Positions 1 to 7,208 of a stretch of 41,015 nt of DNA are shown here, piece after piece. The stretch's first letter is position 1; each line of letters starts with the position of its first letter. A program made the position numbers and the translations under genes. Below the pieces are notes generated by a model, which saw nothing but the letters and a program-made list of their open reading frames with translations, searched no databases and was not told where the DNA came from. The DNA is from 1162T-S-0a-05 sp050299435 (GTDB taxonomy: Bacteria; Pseudomonadota; Gammaproteobacteria; Pseudomonadales; Cellvibrionaceae): assembly GCA_050299435.1 (NCBI GenBank), contig JBNKVX010000028.1:1-41015 (forward strand), in the 5' to 3' direction.

Positions 1-774
1 GCATTTAATCTTGTGTCGGAAGGCAAGTATCTACAGTTTGTGCCAGAAACTGGCCGTGTTCTTGAGTATGCGCGTCAGCCCGCCTCTCGCTATTTATCAG
101 GTGCGAAGGAAATATCCTCAGGAAATAAAGGGCTGATTGCCTTTACGATTGATCCTACACGCGGACAACTCTTGGGTTTGTTGGTGGCAGCTCCAAATTT
201 GCGCGAACGTGTAGCCCAAGGTGGACTAATTGGTTATGTCATTTTGTCTCTCGGTGCCTTGGCGGTACTTATCGCAATTGTGCGTTATACCAATTTGTTT
301 TTGATCCAGAAAAAGATTAATGAACAAATAAAGCAGCCAACTGTAATAGGAGATAATCCACTGGGGCGGATATTGGATGAATATGCCTCGCACAAAGATC
401 GTGATCTGGAGACCTTGGAGTTGAAAATGGGGGAGGCTGTGATGCGCGAAGTGCCCAAAATAAATCGCGGCCTATCTTTTCTGAAGATTATTGCAGCCGT
501 TGCACCTTTGATGGGACTGCTCGGTACAGTGACAGGTATGATCATTACCTTTCAGGCAATTGTCTTGTTCGGTGCGGGTGATCCCAAAATGATGGCCGGT
601 GGAATCTCGCAAGCTTTGGTCACCACCGTACTCGGTTTGACTGTTGCCATCCCAACACTATTATTGCATAACTTCGTAAGTACCCGAGCACGCAGCATAA
701 CGGAAGTGTTAGAACAGGAAGCCGTTGCAATTGTTGCGACGCAGGCAGAAAAACAAAACAAGGCTGATTCGTAA
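1..774 (+). CDS. MotA/TolQ/ExbB-family proton channel protein, 5'-truncated by window edge
   Basis: The reading frame is open from base 1 and has no convincing start, so the N-terminus lies outside the window; the GTG at 13 is probably internal. About 257 residues are visible. The first ~75 look periplasmic, then come a TM segment (GYVILSLGALAVLIAIV), a cytoplasmic stretch of about 60 residues, and the paired ExbB/TolQ helices with the family motif APLMGLLGTVTGMI and a final TM (VTTVLGLTVAIPTLLLH). ExbB/TolQ proteins form the inner-membrane channel that converts proton motive force into movement of TonB-like proteins. The N-terminal extension marks the long ExbB variant that pairs with a second short ExbB in some gammaproteobacterial TonB clusters; that assignment is from family knowledge. 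Two bases separate its stop from the next gene. Confidence 0.9.
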   Translation, partial: AFNLVSEGKYLQFVPETGRVLEYARQPASRYLSGAKEISSGNKGLIAFTIDPTRGQLLGLLVAAPNLRERVAQGGLIGYVILSLGALAVLIAIVRYTNLFLIQKKINEQIKQPTVIGDNPLGRILDEYASHKDRDLETLELKMGEAVMREVPKINRGLSFLKIIAAVAPLMGLLGTVTGMIITFQAIVLFGAGDPKMMAGGISQALVTTVLGLTVAIPTLLLHNFVSTRARSITEVLEQEAVAIVATQAEKQNKADS

Positions 775-776
775 GG

Positions 777-1307
777 ATGTTGGCTTTCATCGAAAATATT
801 TTCCCCTGGTTTGGTTTTATGACCGATTTGGGAGGAGATATTCTGTTGATTATTATTTTACTGGCTGCCTTTTTGTGGGTATTGATAATTGAACGTTTTG
901 TTTTCGTTTTGCATATTTATCCCGCTTTGGTTGTGCAAGCTCAGGCAGCATGGCAAGAAAGAGTCGATAGGCGTTCGTGGTACGCGCAACAATATCGCAG
1001 TTATTTATTACACAAGGCCAATCAATTGTTGCAAAGAAATGCGGGCTTATTGAGAACACTCATCAAGCTTTGTCCCTTGTTGGGCTTATTGGGAACAGTT
1101 ATTGGAATGCTGGAAATATTTGATGCGGTGGCTATCACCGGCGGTACGAACCCGCGCGCGACTGCGGGCGGTGTTTCCAAAGCGATTATCACTACTATGG
1201 CCGGAATGGTGGTTGCTATTTCTGGCTTACCCATTGTGGGTTATTTAAATCGAAAAATATCTGAAGAACGTGAACGATTAGCAGAAAGTATGCCTTTGGA
1301 TGGTTGA
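777..1307 (+). CDS. exbB: ExbB/TolQ-family biopolymer transport protein (short form)
   Basis: A 176-residue inner-membrane protein with three predicted TM segments: residues about 19-45 (GGDILLIIILLAAFLWVLI), 98-118 (CPLLGLLGTVIGMLEIF, the conserved ExbB/TolQ pore motif) and 138-160 (ITTMAGMVVAISGLPIVGYL). ExbB multimers surround ExbD and use the proton gradient to energise TonB. The ATG start lies 2 bp after the preceding channel gene, with AAGGATG context. Two different ExbB-like proteins in tandem ahead of one exbD and one tonB suggest a dedicated TonB energiser separate from the housekeeping one. Confidence 0.93.
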   Translation: MLAFIENIFPWFGFMTDLGGDILLIIILLAAFLWVLIIERFVFVLHIYPALVVQAQAAWQERVDRRSWYAQQYRSYLLHKANQLLQRNAGLLRTLIKLCPLLGLLGTVIGMLEIFDAVAITGGTNPRATAGGVSKAIITTMAGMVVAISGLPIVGYLNRKISEERERLAESMPLDG

Positions 1308-1331
1308 AGGTAACTGGATCAGGATGCAAGT

Positions 1332-1736
1332 ATGAGAAAGTTTTTATCTGGCACACATGAAGATCAGGAAGCAACTGTTGATATTACGCCCATGTTGGAT
1401 GTGGTATTTATCATGTTGATCTTTTTTATTGTTACCGCAACATTTGTCAAACAAGCAGGTATTGAAGTTAATCAACCCAAGGCATCGACCGCAGTTGTGC
1501 AGGAAAAAGCGAATATTTTAATTGCAATAGATGCTGAAAACAAAATTTGGATTAATCGGCGCGAAGTTGACATTCGTGCTTTAAGACCGAATATCGAACG
1601 TTTGCACGCTGAGAATCCAAAAGGTTCGGTGGTGGTACAAGCCGATAGAGAGTCAATTAATGAAGTCTTGGTTCAAGTGATGGACGCCTCACGCAGAGCT
1701 GGCGTCTATGACATTGCTATCGCCGCACAAGAGTAA
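1332..1736 (+). CDS. exbD: ExbD/TolR biopolymer transport protein
   Basis: A 134-residue protein with the ExbD layout: a short cytoplasmic N-terminus, one TM helix beginning at the conserved DITPMLDVVFIMLIFF with the proton-relay Asp, and a periplasmic domain of about 90 residues ending IAIAAQE. ExbD sits inside the ExbB pore, and its TM aspartate is essential for proton-driven energising of TonB. It lies 24 bp after exbB and 4 bp before the best tonB start, so it is part of the same transcription unit. Length is typical for the family. Confidence 0.95.
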   Translation: MRKFLSGTHEDQEATVDITPMLDVVFIMLIFFIVTATFVKQAGIEVNQPKASTAVVQEKANILIAIDAENKIWINRREVDIRALRPNIERLHAENPKGSVVVQADRESINEVLVQVMDASRRAGVYDIAIAAQE

Positions 1737-1740
1737 AGGC

Positions 1741-2427
1741 ATGCAGCTTAGTTACGTAAAAGAGAAAGATACTTTGCTCAGATTTGAAGATTCTAGCTAT
1801 TTACTCCGTATTTTCATTACCATTTTTCCTGGGCTTGTTGTTGCGGGATTTCTTACCTGGTTTATGTATGTCTTGATACAGTTTAGCGGAAACAAACTCG
1901 ATGAATCGGCACGTGTATATATTCTTGATTTTGTTCGCCTTGATAGACAGGAGAGTTCGGACCGCAAAGAAAGAAAACTTGAGCGTCCAAAAACGGAGCA
2001 AGCGCCGCCAATGCCTGCGACACCGGAAAACAGTGAGGCAGAATCTGATTTTGATGCAATTGGTATCAGTGATATCCCGGCAGGCGATATGGAGGTTGAC
2101 ATTGGTGGCTTAGGTATCAGTGCGGGCGAGGGTGAATTCTTGCCCATTGTTAAAGTTGCGCCAGTGTATCCGCTTTCGGCGGCGACTCGCGGTTTGGAAG
2201 GCGAATGCACAGTGGAATATACGGTGACTACAACCGGAGCTACTCGAGATATTCATGTGCTCGATTCCCGATGTACTGACTCAGTTTTTCGACGCCCCTC
2301 GATAAATGCCGCCAAACGGTTTAAATACAAGCCACGTATTATTAACGGTGAAGCTGTTGAAGTGCTTAATGTGCACAATGTTTTTATTTATACCTTGGAA
2401 GACAGTGAGCAAAGTGGTCAAAACTAG
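1741..2427 (+). CDS. tonB: TonB-family energy transducer
   Basis: A 228-residue TonB-like protein. It has a cytoplasmic head, one TM helix at about residues 23-47 (FITIFPGLVVAGFLTWFMYV), a charged/proline linker (KTEQAPPMPATPE) much shorter than in E. coli TonB, and a C-terminal TonB domain containing LPIVKVAPVYPLSAATRGLEG and ending near VHNVFIYTLE. TonB carries force from ExbBD across the periplasm to outer-membrane receptors. I chose ATG 1741, 4 bp after the exbD stop; a start at 1708 in the same frame would run through the exbD C-terminus and adds no TonB-like sequence. The short linker may mean a partner spans part of the periplasm, which is inference. Confidence 0.88.
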   Translation: MQLSYVKEKDTLLRFEDSSYLLRIFITIFPGLVVAGFLTWFMYVLIQFSGNKLDESARVYILDFVRLDRQESSDRKERKLERPKTEQAPPMPATPENSEAESDFDAIGISDIPAGDMEVDIGGLGISAGEGEFLPIVKVAPVYPLSAATRGLEGECTVEYTVTTTGATRDIHVLDSRCTDSVFRRPSINAAKRFKYKPRIINGEAVEVLNVHNVFIYTLEDSEQSGQN

Positions 2428-3670
2428 TTTTTACTCTGCATTTTTGATTATCATTTTGGGTGGTTTGTTAATCTATCCGGGTGAGAGTTACTCGGCGCGT
2501 GGTGAATTAGCGATAGGCATGAAAGTGTTTGAAAAAATGCAGGCAGCACAGGTTGAGATTGAGGCGAAAAATTTTGATAAGGCTTTACGGCTATTGGATG
2601 AAATTTTTGAAACTTCTCGACTGAATAACTTCGAACGCGCGCAAACTCTAAGTTTAAAAGGAAATATCTATTTTCAGATAGAAGATTTTGATCAATCTAT
2701 TGAAATGTTTAAGCAAGCAGTGGAGTTTGAAGACTTACCGAAAGGTTACCTCAAAATCACTTTGAAAACCCTCGCACAATTATCGTTCATGCAAGACCAG
2801 TACGAGGCTTCACTCAAATACGCTTTCCGTCTATTGAGTCTGCTTGAGGAGCCTGATCCGGAACTACACATGGTGATTGCACAGGTTTATTACAAAATGG
2901 AGAAATTCGATCTTGCGTTGAGCAATGCAAAGCAAGCTATTGCTATTGATCGTCAAAAAGGATTTGTCATCAAGGAAAACTGGTTATTGATTCTCAATGC
3001 AATCTATTACAGCCTGGAAGACTACCCACAAATGGCTGAAGTGCTCAAGGAACTCATTAAACTCTATCCAAAAGATAATTATATTAAGAATTTGGCAGCA
3101 ATTTATGGGCAAATGGATGAGACAAAGAAACAACTGCTCTTAATGGAGCCGCTGTATGATAAAGGTTATTTAAAAAATGAATCTGAACTCGTAAATTTGG
3201 CACAACTTATGGTGCTGCACAAAGTGCCGTATAAGGGTGCAGTGTTAATGGAAAAAGCACTCAAGGAGAAAAAGGTTGAAGCGAGTCGAAGAAATATGGA
3301 ATTGTTGGCGCAATCCTGGCAACTCGCTGCAGAAGATCAAAAGTCAATTGAATATTTAGGCAAAGCCGCCAGCATCGCAGATTCAGCAGAACTCTACGTG
3401 AGGTTAGCTCAAGCATACATGAACCTGTTTTCCTGGAAGGACGCAGAAGACGCGCTCGAAAAAGCGCTTGGCTATGACGACCTGGAACGAGTAGGGGATA
3501 CCCAAATTCTTTTAGGGATGACCCGCTTTTATCAGAAAGATTATCGATCAGCTAAGAAGGCATTTAGGCGGGCTTCAGAGCATGACAATACTCATCATTT
3601 GGCTGGCCAGTGGATTACTTATATGGAACAAGAAATCGCAAAAGAAGAACTCGCGAACGTTGCCAACTGA
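2405..3670 (+). CDS. Exported tetratricopeptide-repeat protein of the TonB cluster
   Basis: A 421-residue protein with an N-terminal signal-like segment (SFYSAFLIIILGGLLIYPGESYSA) followed by TPR-like helix pairs over most of its length, for example near ALRLLDEIFETSRLN, YFQIEDFDQSIEMFKQAVEF, YYKMEKFDLALSNAKQAI and RFYQKDYRSAKKAFRRAS. The start taken is GTG 2405, within the tonB 3' end (23 bp overlap) and just upstream of the signal sequence; the longer frame from 2306 would bury the signal peptide behind non-homologous sequence. TPR proteins are scaffolds. In this type of TonB cluster the periplasmic TPR protein is a standard last member, but its precise role is not known to me. Confidence 0.82.
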   Translation: MSKVVKTSFYSAFLIIILGGLLIYPGESYSARGELAIGMKVFEKMQAAQVEIEAKNFDKALRLLDEIFETSRLNNFERAQTLSLKGNIYFQIEDFDQSIEMFKQAVEFEDLPKGYLKITLKTLAQLSFMQDQYEASLKYAFRLLSLLEEPDPELHMVIAQVYYKMEKFDLALSNAKQAIAIDRQKGFVIKENWLLILNAIYYSLEDYPQMAEVLKELIKLYPKDNYIKNLAAIYGQMDETKKQLLLMEPLYDKGYLKNESELVNLAQLMVLHKVPYKGAVLMEKALKEKKVEASRRNMELLAQSWQLAAEDQKSIEYLGKAASIADSAELYVRLAQAYMNLFSWKDAEDALEKALGYDDLERVGDTQILLGMTRFYQKDYRSAKKAFRRASEHDNTHHLAGQWITYMEQEIAKEELANVAN

Positions 3671-3676
3671 ATACTT

Positions 3677-4018
3677 ATGCATGAGTTGAGTCTTTGCAGG
3701 AATATAATAGAATCGATTGAAGAAAGTGCAGTCATCGAGGGGTTTGCGCGCGTATTGAGCGTAAACCTGGAAGTGGGTGCGCTTGCTGGCGTGGAGATTG
3801 AAGCCTTAAAATTTGGCTTTGAAGCGGCGAAAATCGGGACCTTGGCACAAGGTTCGGCGCTTTCAGTCAGTTTGATAACCGCAGTTGGCAAATGTCGACA
3901 GTGTGGTGGAGAAATGCTGGTAACTGAACTTTATACGCCGTGTTCCCACTGTGGTGAATATGGACTCGATTTTCAAGGTGGTGATCAATTGCGGATTAAA
4001 AGTCTGGAGGTGGTGTGA
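3677..4018 (+). CDS. hypA: Hydrogenase maturation nickel metallochaperone HypA
   Basis: A 113-residue protein starting MHEL, where the N-terminal Met-His-Glu is the nickel-binding motif of HypA. A C-terminal zinc-finger loop has two CxxC pairs (CRQC near residue 74 and CSHC near 90). HypA delivers Ni2+ with HypB into the large subunit precursor of [NiFe]-hydrogenase. It begins 6 bp after the TPR gene, so the hyp operon may be read from the TonB promoter as well as its own. Its stop overlaps the hypB start (TGATG). Length and motifs are canonical. Confidence 0.97.
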   Translation: MHELSLCRNIIESIEESAVIEGFARVLSVNLEVGALAGVEIEALKFGFEAAKIGTLAQGSALSVSLITAVGKCRQCGGEMLVTELYTPCSHCGEYGLDFQGGDQLRIKSLEVV

Positions 4019-4785
4019 TGTGCATGACATGTGGCTGCGAAGGATCCTCCATTCACAGCAAAAATCTCGATCACGAAAAACACCACGAGCAAGAGAAAGA
4101 ACACAAACACGAAACAGACACCCAACTTCTTACCATAGAAAAAAATATTCTTCAGAAAAATTCTGCTTATGCAGATCAGAATCGACATTGGTTCAAGCAG
4201 CACAACATCCAGGTGTTGAATTTTCTATCCAGTCCGGGTTCCGGAAAAACAAGCTTACTCATTCGCACAATTAATGAACTCAAGCACGAATTAAAGATAT
4301 TCGTTGTGGAAGGAGATCAGCAAACGGAAAATGATGCGAATAAAATTCGAGAAACCGGGGTGTCGGTAACGCAAATTAACACAGGTAAGGGATGCCACCT
4401 GGATGCGCATATGATCAGTCATGCAATTGCTGAATTATCTCCCACACAGGATAGTTTGCTGTTTATAGAAAATGTTGGAAATCTCGTGTGTCCTGCTTTG
4501 TTTGATTTGGGTGAAGATAAAAAAGTGGTCATTCTCTCTGTTACTGAAGGTGAGGATAAGCCGATAAAATACCCGGATATGTTTGCAGCAGCTGACCTAA
4601 TGTTGATAAATAAAACTGATCTGCTTCCTTACGTGGAATTCGATATTGATCAATGTCAAGCTTTTGCTCGTCGTGTAAATCCTGATATTCAAACTATTCT
4701 GATTTCTGCAAAAACCGGAGAGGGAATGCTGGATTGGTATAACTGGTTGTTTTTGCAGAATAGTGCTCTGAGGTCTGCGTCCTAA
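4018..4785 (+). CDS. hypB: Hydrogenase maturation GTPase HypB
   Basis: A 255-residue GTPase. The N-terminus carries the high-affinity nickel motif MCMTCGC, then a His-rich stretch (His13, 19, 22, 23, 29, 31) able to store nickel. The G domain has a P-loop SSPGSGKTSLL, a FIENVGNLVCP segment, and the guanine-specificity motif NKTDLLPY. HypB uses GTP hydrolysis to drive nickel insertion with HypA. The ATG at 4018, overlapping the hypA stop by one base, is preferred to GTG 4015 because family members begin MC-x-x-CGC. The stop is followed after one base by hypC. Confidence 0.97.
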   Translation: MCMTCGCEGSSIHSKNLDHEKHHEQEKEHKHETDTQLLTIEKNILQKNSAYADQNRHWFKQHNIQVLNFLSSPGSGKTSLLIRTINELKHELKIFVVEGDQQTENDANKIRETGVSVTQINTGKGCHLDAHMISHAIAELSPTQDSLLFIENVGNLVCPALFDLGEDKKVVILSVTEGEDKPIKYPDMFAAADLMLINKTDLLPYVEFDIDQCQAFARRVNPDIQTILISAKTGEGMLDWYNWLFLQNSALRSAS

Positions 4786-4786
4786 T

Positions 4787-5032
4787 ATGTGCTTGGCTAT
4801 TCCTGCTAAAGTGCTGGATGTTGATATTTCCAATGATAGTGCCAAGGTGTTGATTGGTGAGGTTAAAAAAGAAATTTCACTGAGTTTGGTGGATGATGTA
4901 AAAGTGGGCGATTATGTGTTAATTCATGTCGGTTACGCACTGAATAAAATCAGTGAGGAAGAGGCGCTCGCTACACTCAAACTGTTTTCTGAAGCCGGTA
5001 TTGTCGAAATAGACAATGAGGAATTGTCTTGA
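4787..5032 (+). CDS. hypC: Hydrogenase maturation chaperone HypC
   Basis: An 81-residue protein starting MCLAIPAKVLDV, the HypC/HybG signature with the essential Cys2. HypC binds HypD and carries the Fe(CN)2CO moiety to the hydrogenase large subunit. The segment VGDYVLIHVGYALNKISEEEA matches the conserved second half of the family. It begins 1 bp after hypB, and its stop TGA overlaps the TTG start of hypD, a typical sign of translational coupling. Confidence 0.97.
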   Translation: MCLAIPAKVLDVDISNDSAKVLIGEVKKEISLSLVDDVKVGDYVLIHVGYALNKISEEEALATLKLFSEAGIVEIDNEELS

Positions 5033-6159
5033 AATACTTACGGGAGTTTCGCAATCCCGTTCTCGCAAAAAAATTAGTTGGTGCTATTGAGAAGGCTCAA
5101 AATCCTGAGCAAAGTTACAAGATCATGGAGTTTTGTGGCGGCCACACACACGCCATTTTTCGTTATGGTTTACAGCAGATACTTCCAAAAAACATTCATT
5201 TCATTCATGGTCCGGGATGTCCGGTTTGTGTGCTGCCGATAGGCCGTGTTGATAATGCCATTCAGCTTGCCACACAAGAGAACTTAATTTTATGCAGCTA
5301 TGGCGATATGTTGCGAGTGCCGGGCAGTCACAAAAACAGTTTAATGAAAGCGCGATCTGAAGGGGCTGACGTGAGAATGGTATATTCCAGTCTCGATGCG
5401 CTGGAAGTTGCACGTAGGCATAAAGATAAACAGGTGGTTTTTTTTGCGATTGGATTTGAAACGACAACGCCCGCCACAGCTGCCTGTATCTTACAGGCCA
5501 AAAGAGAAAAATTAACAAATTTTTCCGTGTTCTGTAATCACGTATTAACACCGCCAGCTATAAAAGCAATTCTACTAACAGATAAAGATGCAGTTAAGAT
5601 TGATGGTTTTCTAGGGCCGTCTCACGTGAGCACCATTATTGGTAGCGATGCATACAGCAACATTGTCCGTGATTATCAGAAACCTATTGTCATTGCAGGT
5701 TTTGAGCCACTGGATATTTTGCAGTCTGTCTTAATGTTGGTAAAGCAATTGAATGAAGGGCGCTGCGAACTTGAAAATGAATATACCCGCGCGGTCAGCG
5801 CAGAAGGTAATGTTAAAGCACAAAAACTGGTTAGTGAGGTGATGTGCTTGCGTGACAGTTTTGACTGGCGCGGTTTGGGTGTGCAGGCAAATAGCGCGCT
5901 AAAAATTAATTCCACCTACGCAGAGTTTGATGCTGAACAGCGTTATAGTATTCCACATATTGTTGCTGCTGATCTGAAAGGTTGTGATTGTGCTGACGTA
6001 CTGCGCGGAGTTAAAAATCCAACTGATTGCCGTTTGTTTGGAACAGTTTGCGTTCCCGATAATCCTATGGGTTCTTGTATGGTGTCATCAGAAGGGGCCT
6101 GCGCGGCTTACTGGTCTTACGCGCGTCATACTAAAACAATTGAAAATGCAATCTCATGA
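5029..6159 (+). CDS. hypD: Hydrogenase maturation Fe-S protein HypD
   Basis: A 376-residue protein with the HypD signatures: FCGGHTHAIFRYG near residue 36, HGPGCPVCVLP near 65, FAIGFETTTPATA near 145, LGPSHVSTIIG near 195 and the C-terminal cysteine-rich region (GCDCADVLRG...CRLFGTVC) that holds the 4Fe-4S cluster. HypD is the scaffold on which CN- and CO ligands are attached to iron, together with HypC and HypE. The start is TTG 5029, overlapping the hypC stop; no ATG lies nearby before the conserved REFRNPVLAKKL. The stop overlaps the hypE ATG by 4 bp (ATGA). Confidence 0.97.
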   Translation: MKYLREFRNPVLAKKLVGAIEKAQNPEQSYKIMEFCGGHTHAIFRYGLQQILPKNIHFIHGPGCPVCVLPIGRVDNAIQLATQENLILCSYGDMLRVPGSHKNSLMKARSEGADVRMVYSSLDALEVARRHKDKQVVFFAIGFETTTPATAACILQAKREKLTNFSVFCNHVLTPPAIKAILLTDKDAVKIDGFLGPSHVSTIIGSDAYSNIVRDYQKPIVIAGFEPLDILQSVLMLVKQLNEGRCELENEYTRAVSAEGNVKAQKLVSEVMCLRDSFDWRGLGVQANSALKINSTYAEFDAEQRYSIPHIVAADLKGCDCADVLRGVKNPTDCRLFGTVCVPDNPMGSCMVSSEGACAAYWSYARHTKTIENAIS

Positions 6160-7208
6160 ATGCCAAATTGCCAGCCCACTATTCCAAATCCAAAAAGGCG
6201 CGAGGTTTAGTCAATATGAATCATGGAGCAGGGGGTCAGGCTTCAGCGAAATTAATTAAAGAAGTATTTTTAACTTATTTTGACAACCCATTAATTCACC
6301 AGGGAAATGATGGAGCAGTATTTTCTGTTCCTCCCGGTCGCCTTGTAATGAGTACTGATGCTCACGTCATTTCGCCTTTGTTCTTTCCCGGTGGAAACAT
6401 AGGCAGCTTAGCAGTGCATGGAACCGTAAATGATCTCGCGGTGATGGGAGCCAAGCCATTATATTTAACTGCAAGTTTCATTCTTGAGGAAGGATTTCCC
6501 ATAAACGATTTAGATAAAATTGCTTTTAGTATGGCTGAAACAGCAAAAAAAGCTGGTGTGGAGATTATTGCAGGCGATACCAAGGTGGTTGAAAAAGGAA
6601 AGGGGGATGGCGTATTTATTACAACAACAGGCCTTGGTATACGCGAACTGGATTGTCATATTGAAGGTAATAAAGCTGAGGTGGGCGATGCGATTATAGT
6701 AAGTGGCACAATTGGAGATCATGGAATCGCTATTATGTCGCACCGGGAAAATTTGCAATTTGAAACCAGTATTGAATCTGATTCTGCAGCCTTGAACGGT
6801 TTAATAGAAAAAATCCTTGAGAGTCATGCTGTTATCCATTGCATGCGAGACCCCACGCGCGGTGGGCTGGCTACCACTCTAAATGAATTGGCAATGCAAT
6901 CGCAGGTCAGTATGGAAATTTTGGAATCGATAATTCCAGTAAAGCCAGCAGTGCAGGCAGCGTGTGAATTATTGGGACTTGATCCGCTGTATATTGCCAA
7001 TGAAGGAAAATTGGTCCTTATTTGTCCTGATTCAGATGCGCAAAAAGTACTAGAAGTTATGCGACAACATCCGCTTGGAAAAAATGCTGAAATTATTGGT
7101 CAAGTAACCGAGCGAAGCAGTGCACCTTTGTTAAAAATGCAGACACAGTTTGGTGGCGTTCGCGTGGTTGATTGGTTAACTGGTGAGCAGCTGCCACGTA
7201 TATGTTAG
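6156..7208 (+). CDS. hypE: Carbamoyl dehydratase HypE
   Basis: A 350-residue AIR-synthase-fold protein. The glycine-rich nucleotide-binding start is MNHGAGGQASAKLI near residue 21, followed by GNDGAVF, MSTDAHVISPLFFPGGNIG, RDPTRGGLATTLNE and a C-terminal PRIC whose last Cys is carbamoylated by HypF and dehydrated to a thiocyanate. All catalytic landmarks are present. The ATG overlaps the hypD stop (ATGA) and the 3' end overlaps the hypF start by 7 bp. Confidence 0.97.
   Translation: MNAKLPAHYSKSKKARGLVNMNHGAGGQASAKLIKEVFLTYFDNPLIHQGNDGAVFSVPPGRLVMSTDAHVISPLFFPGGNIGSLAVHGTVNDLAVMGAKPLYLTASFILEEGFPINDLDKIAFSMAETAKKAGVEIIAGDTKVVEKGKGDGVFITTTGLGIRELDCHIEGNKAEVGDAIIVSGTIGDHGIAIMSHRENLQFETSIESDSAALNGLIEKILESHAVIHCMRDPTRGGLATTLNELAMQSQVSMEILESIIPVKPAVQAACELLGLDPLYIANEGKLVLICPDSDAQKVLEVMRQHPLGKNAEIIGQVTERSSAPLLKMQTQFGGVRVVDWLTGEQLPRIC

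Noticed and set aside
2306..2404. Upstream extension of the TPR protein from ATG 2306.
   Set aside because: It would overlap the conserved tonB C-terminal domain by more than 120 bp and place 33 unrelated residues ahead of a clear signal peptide.
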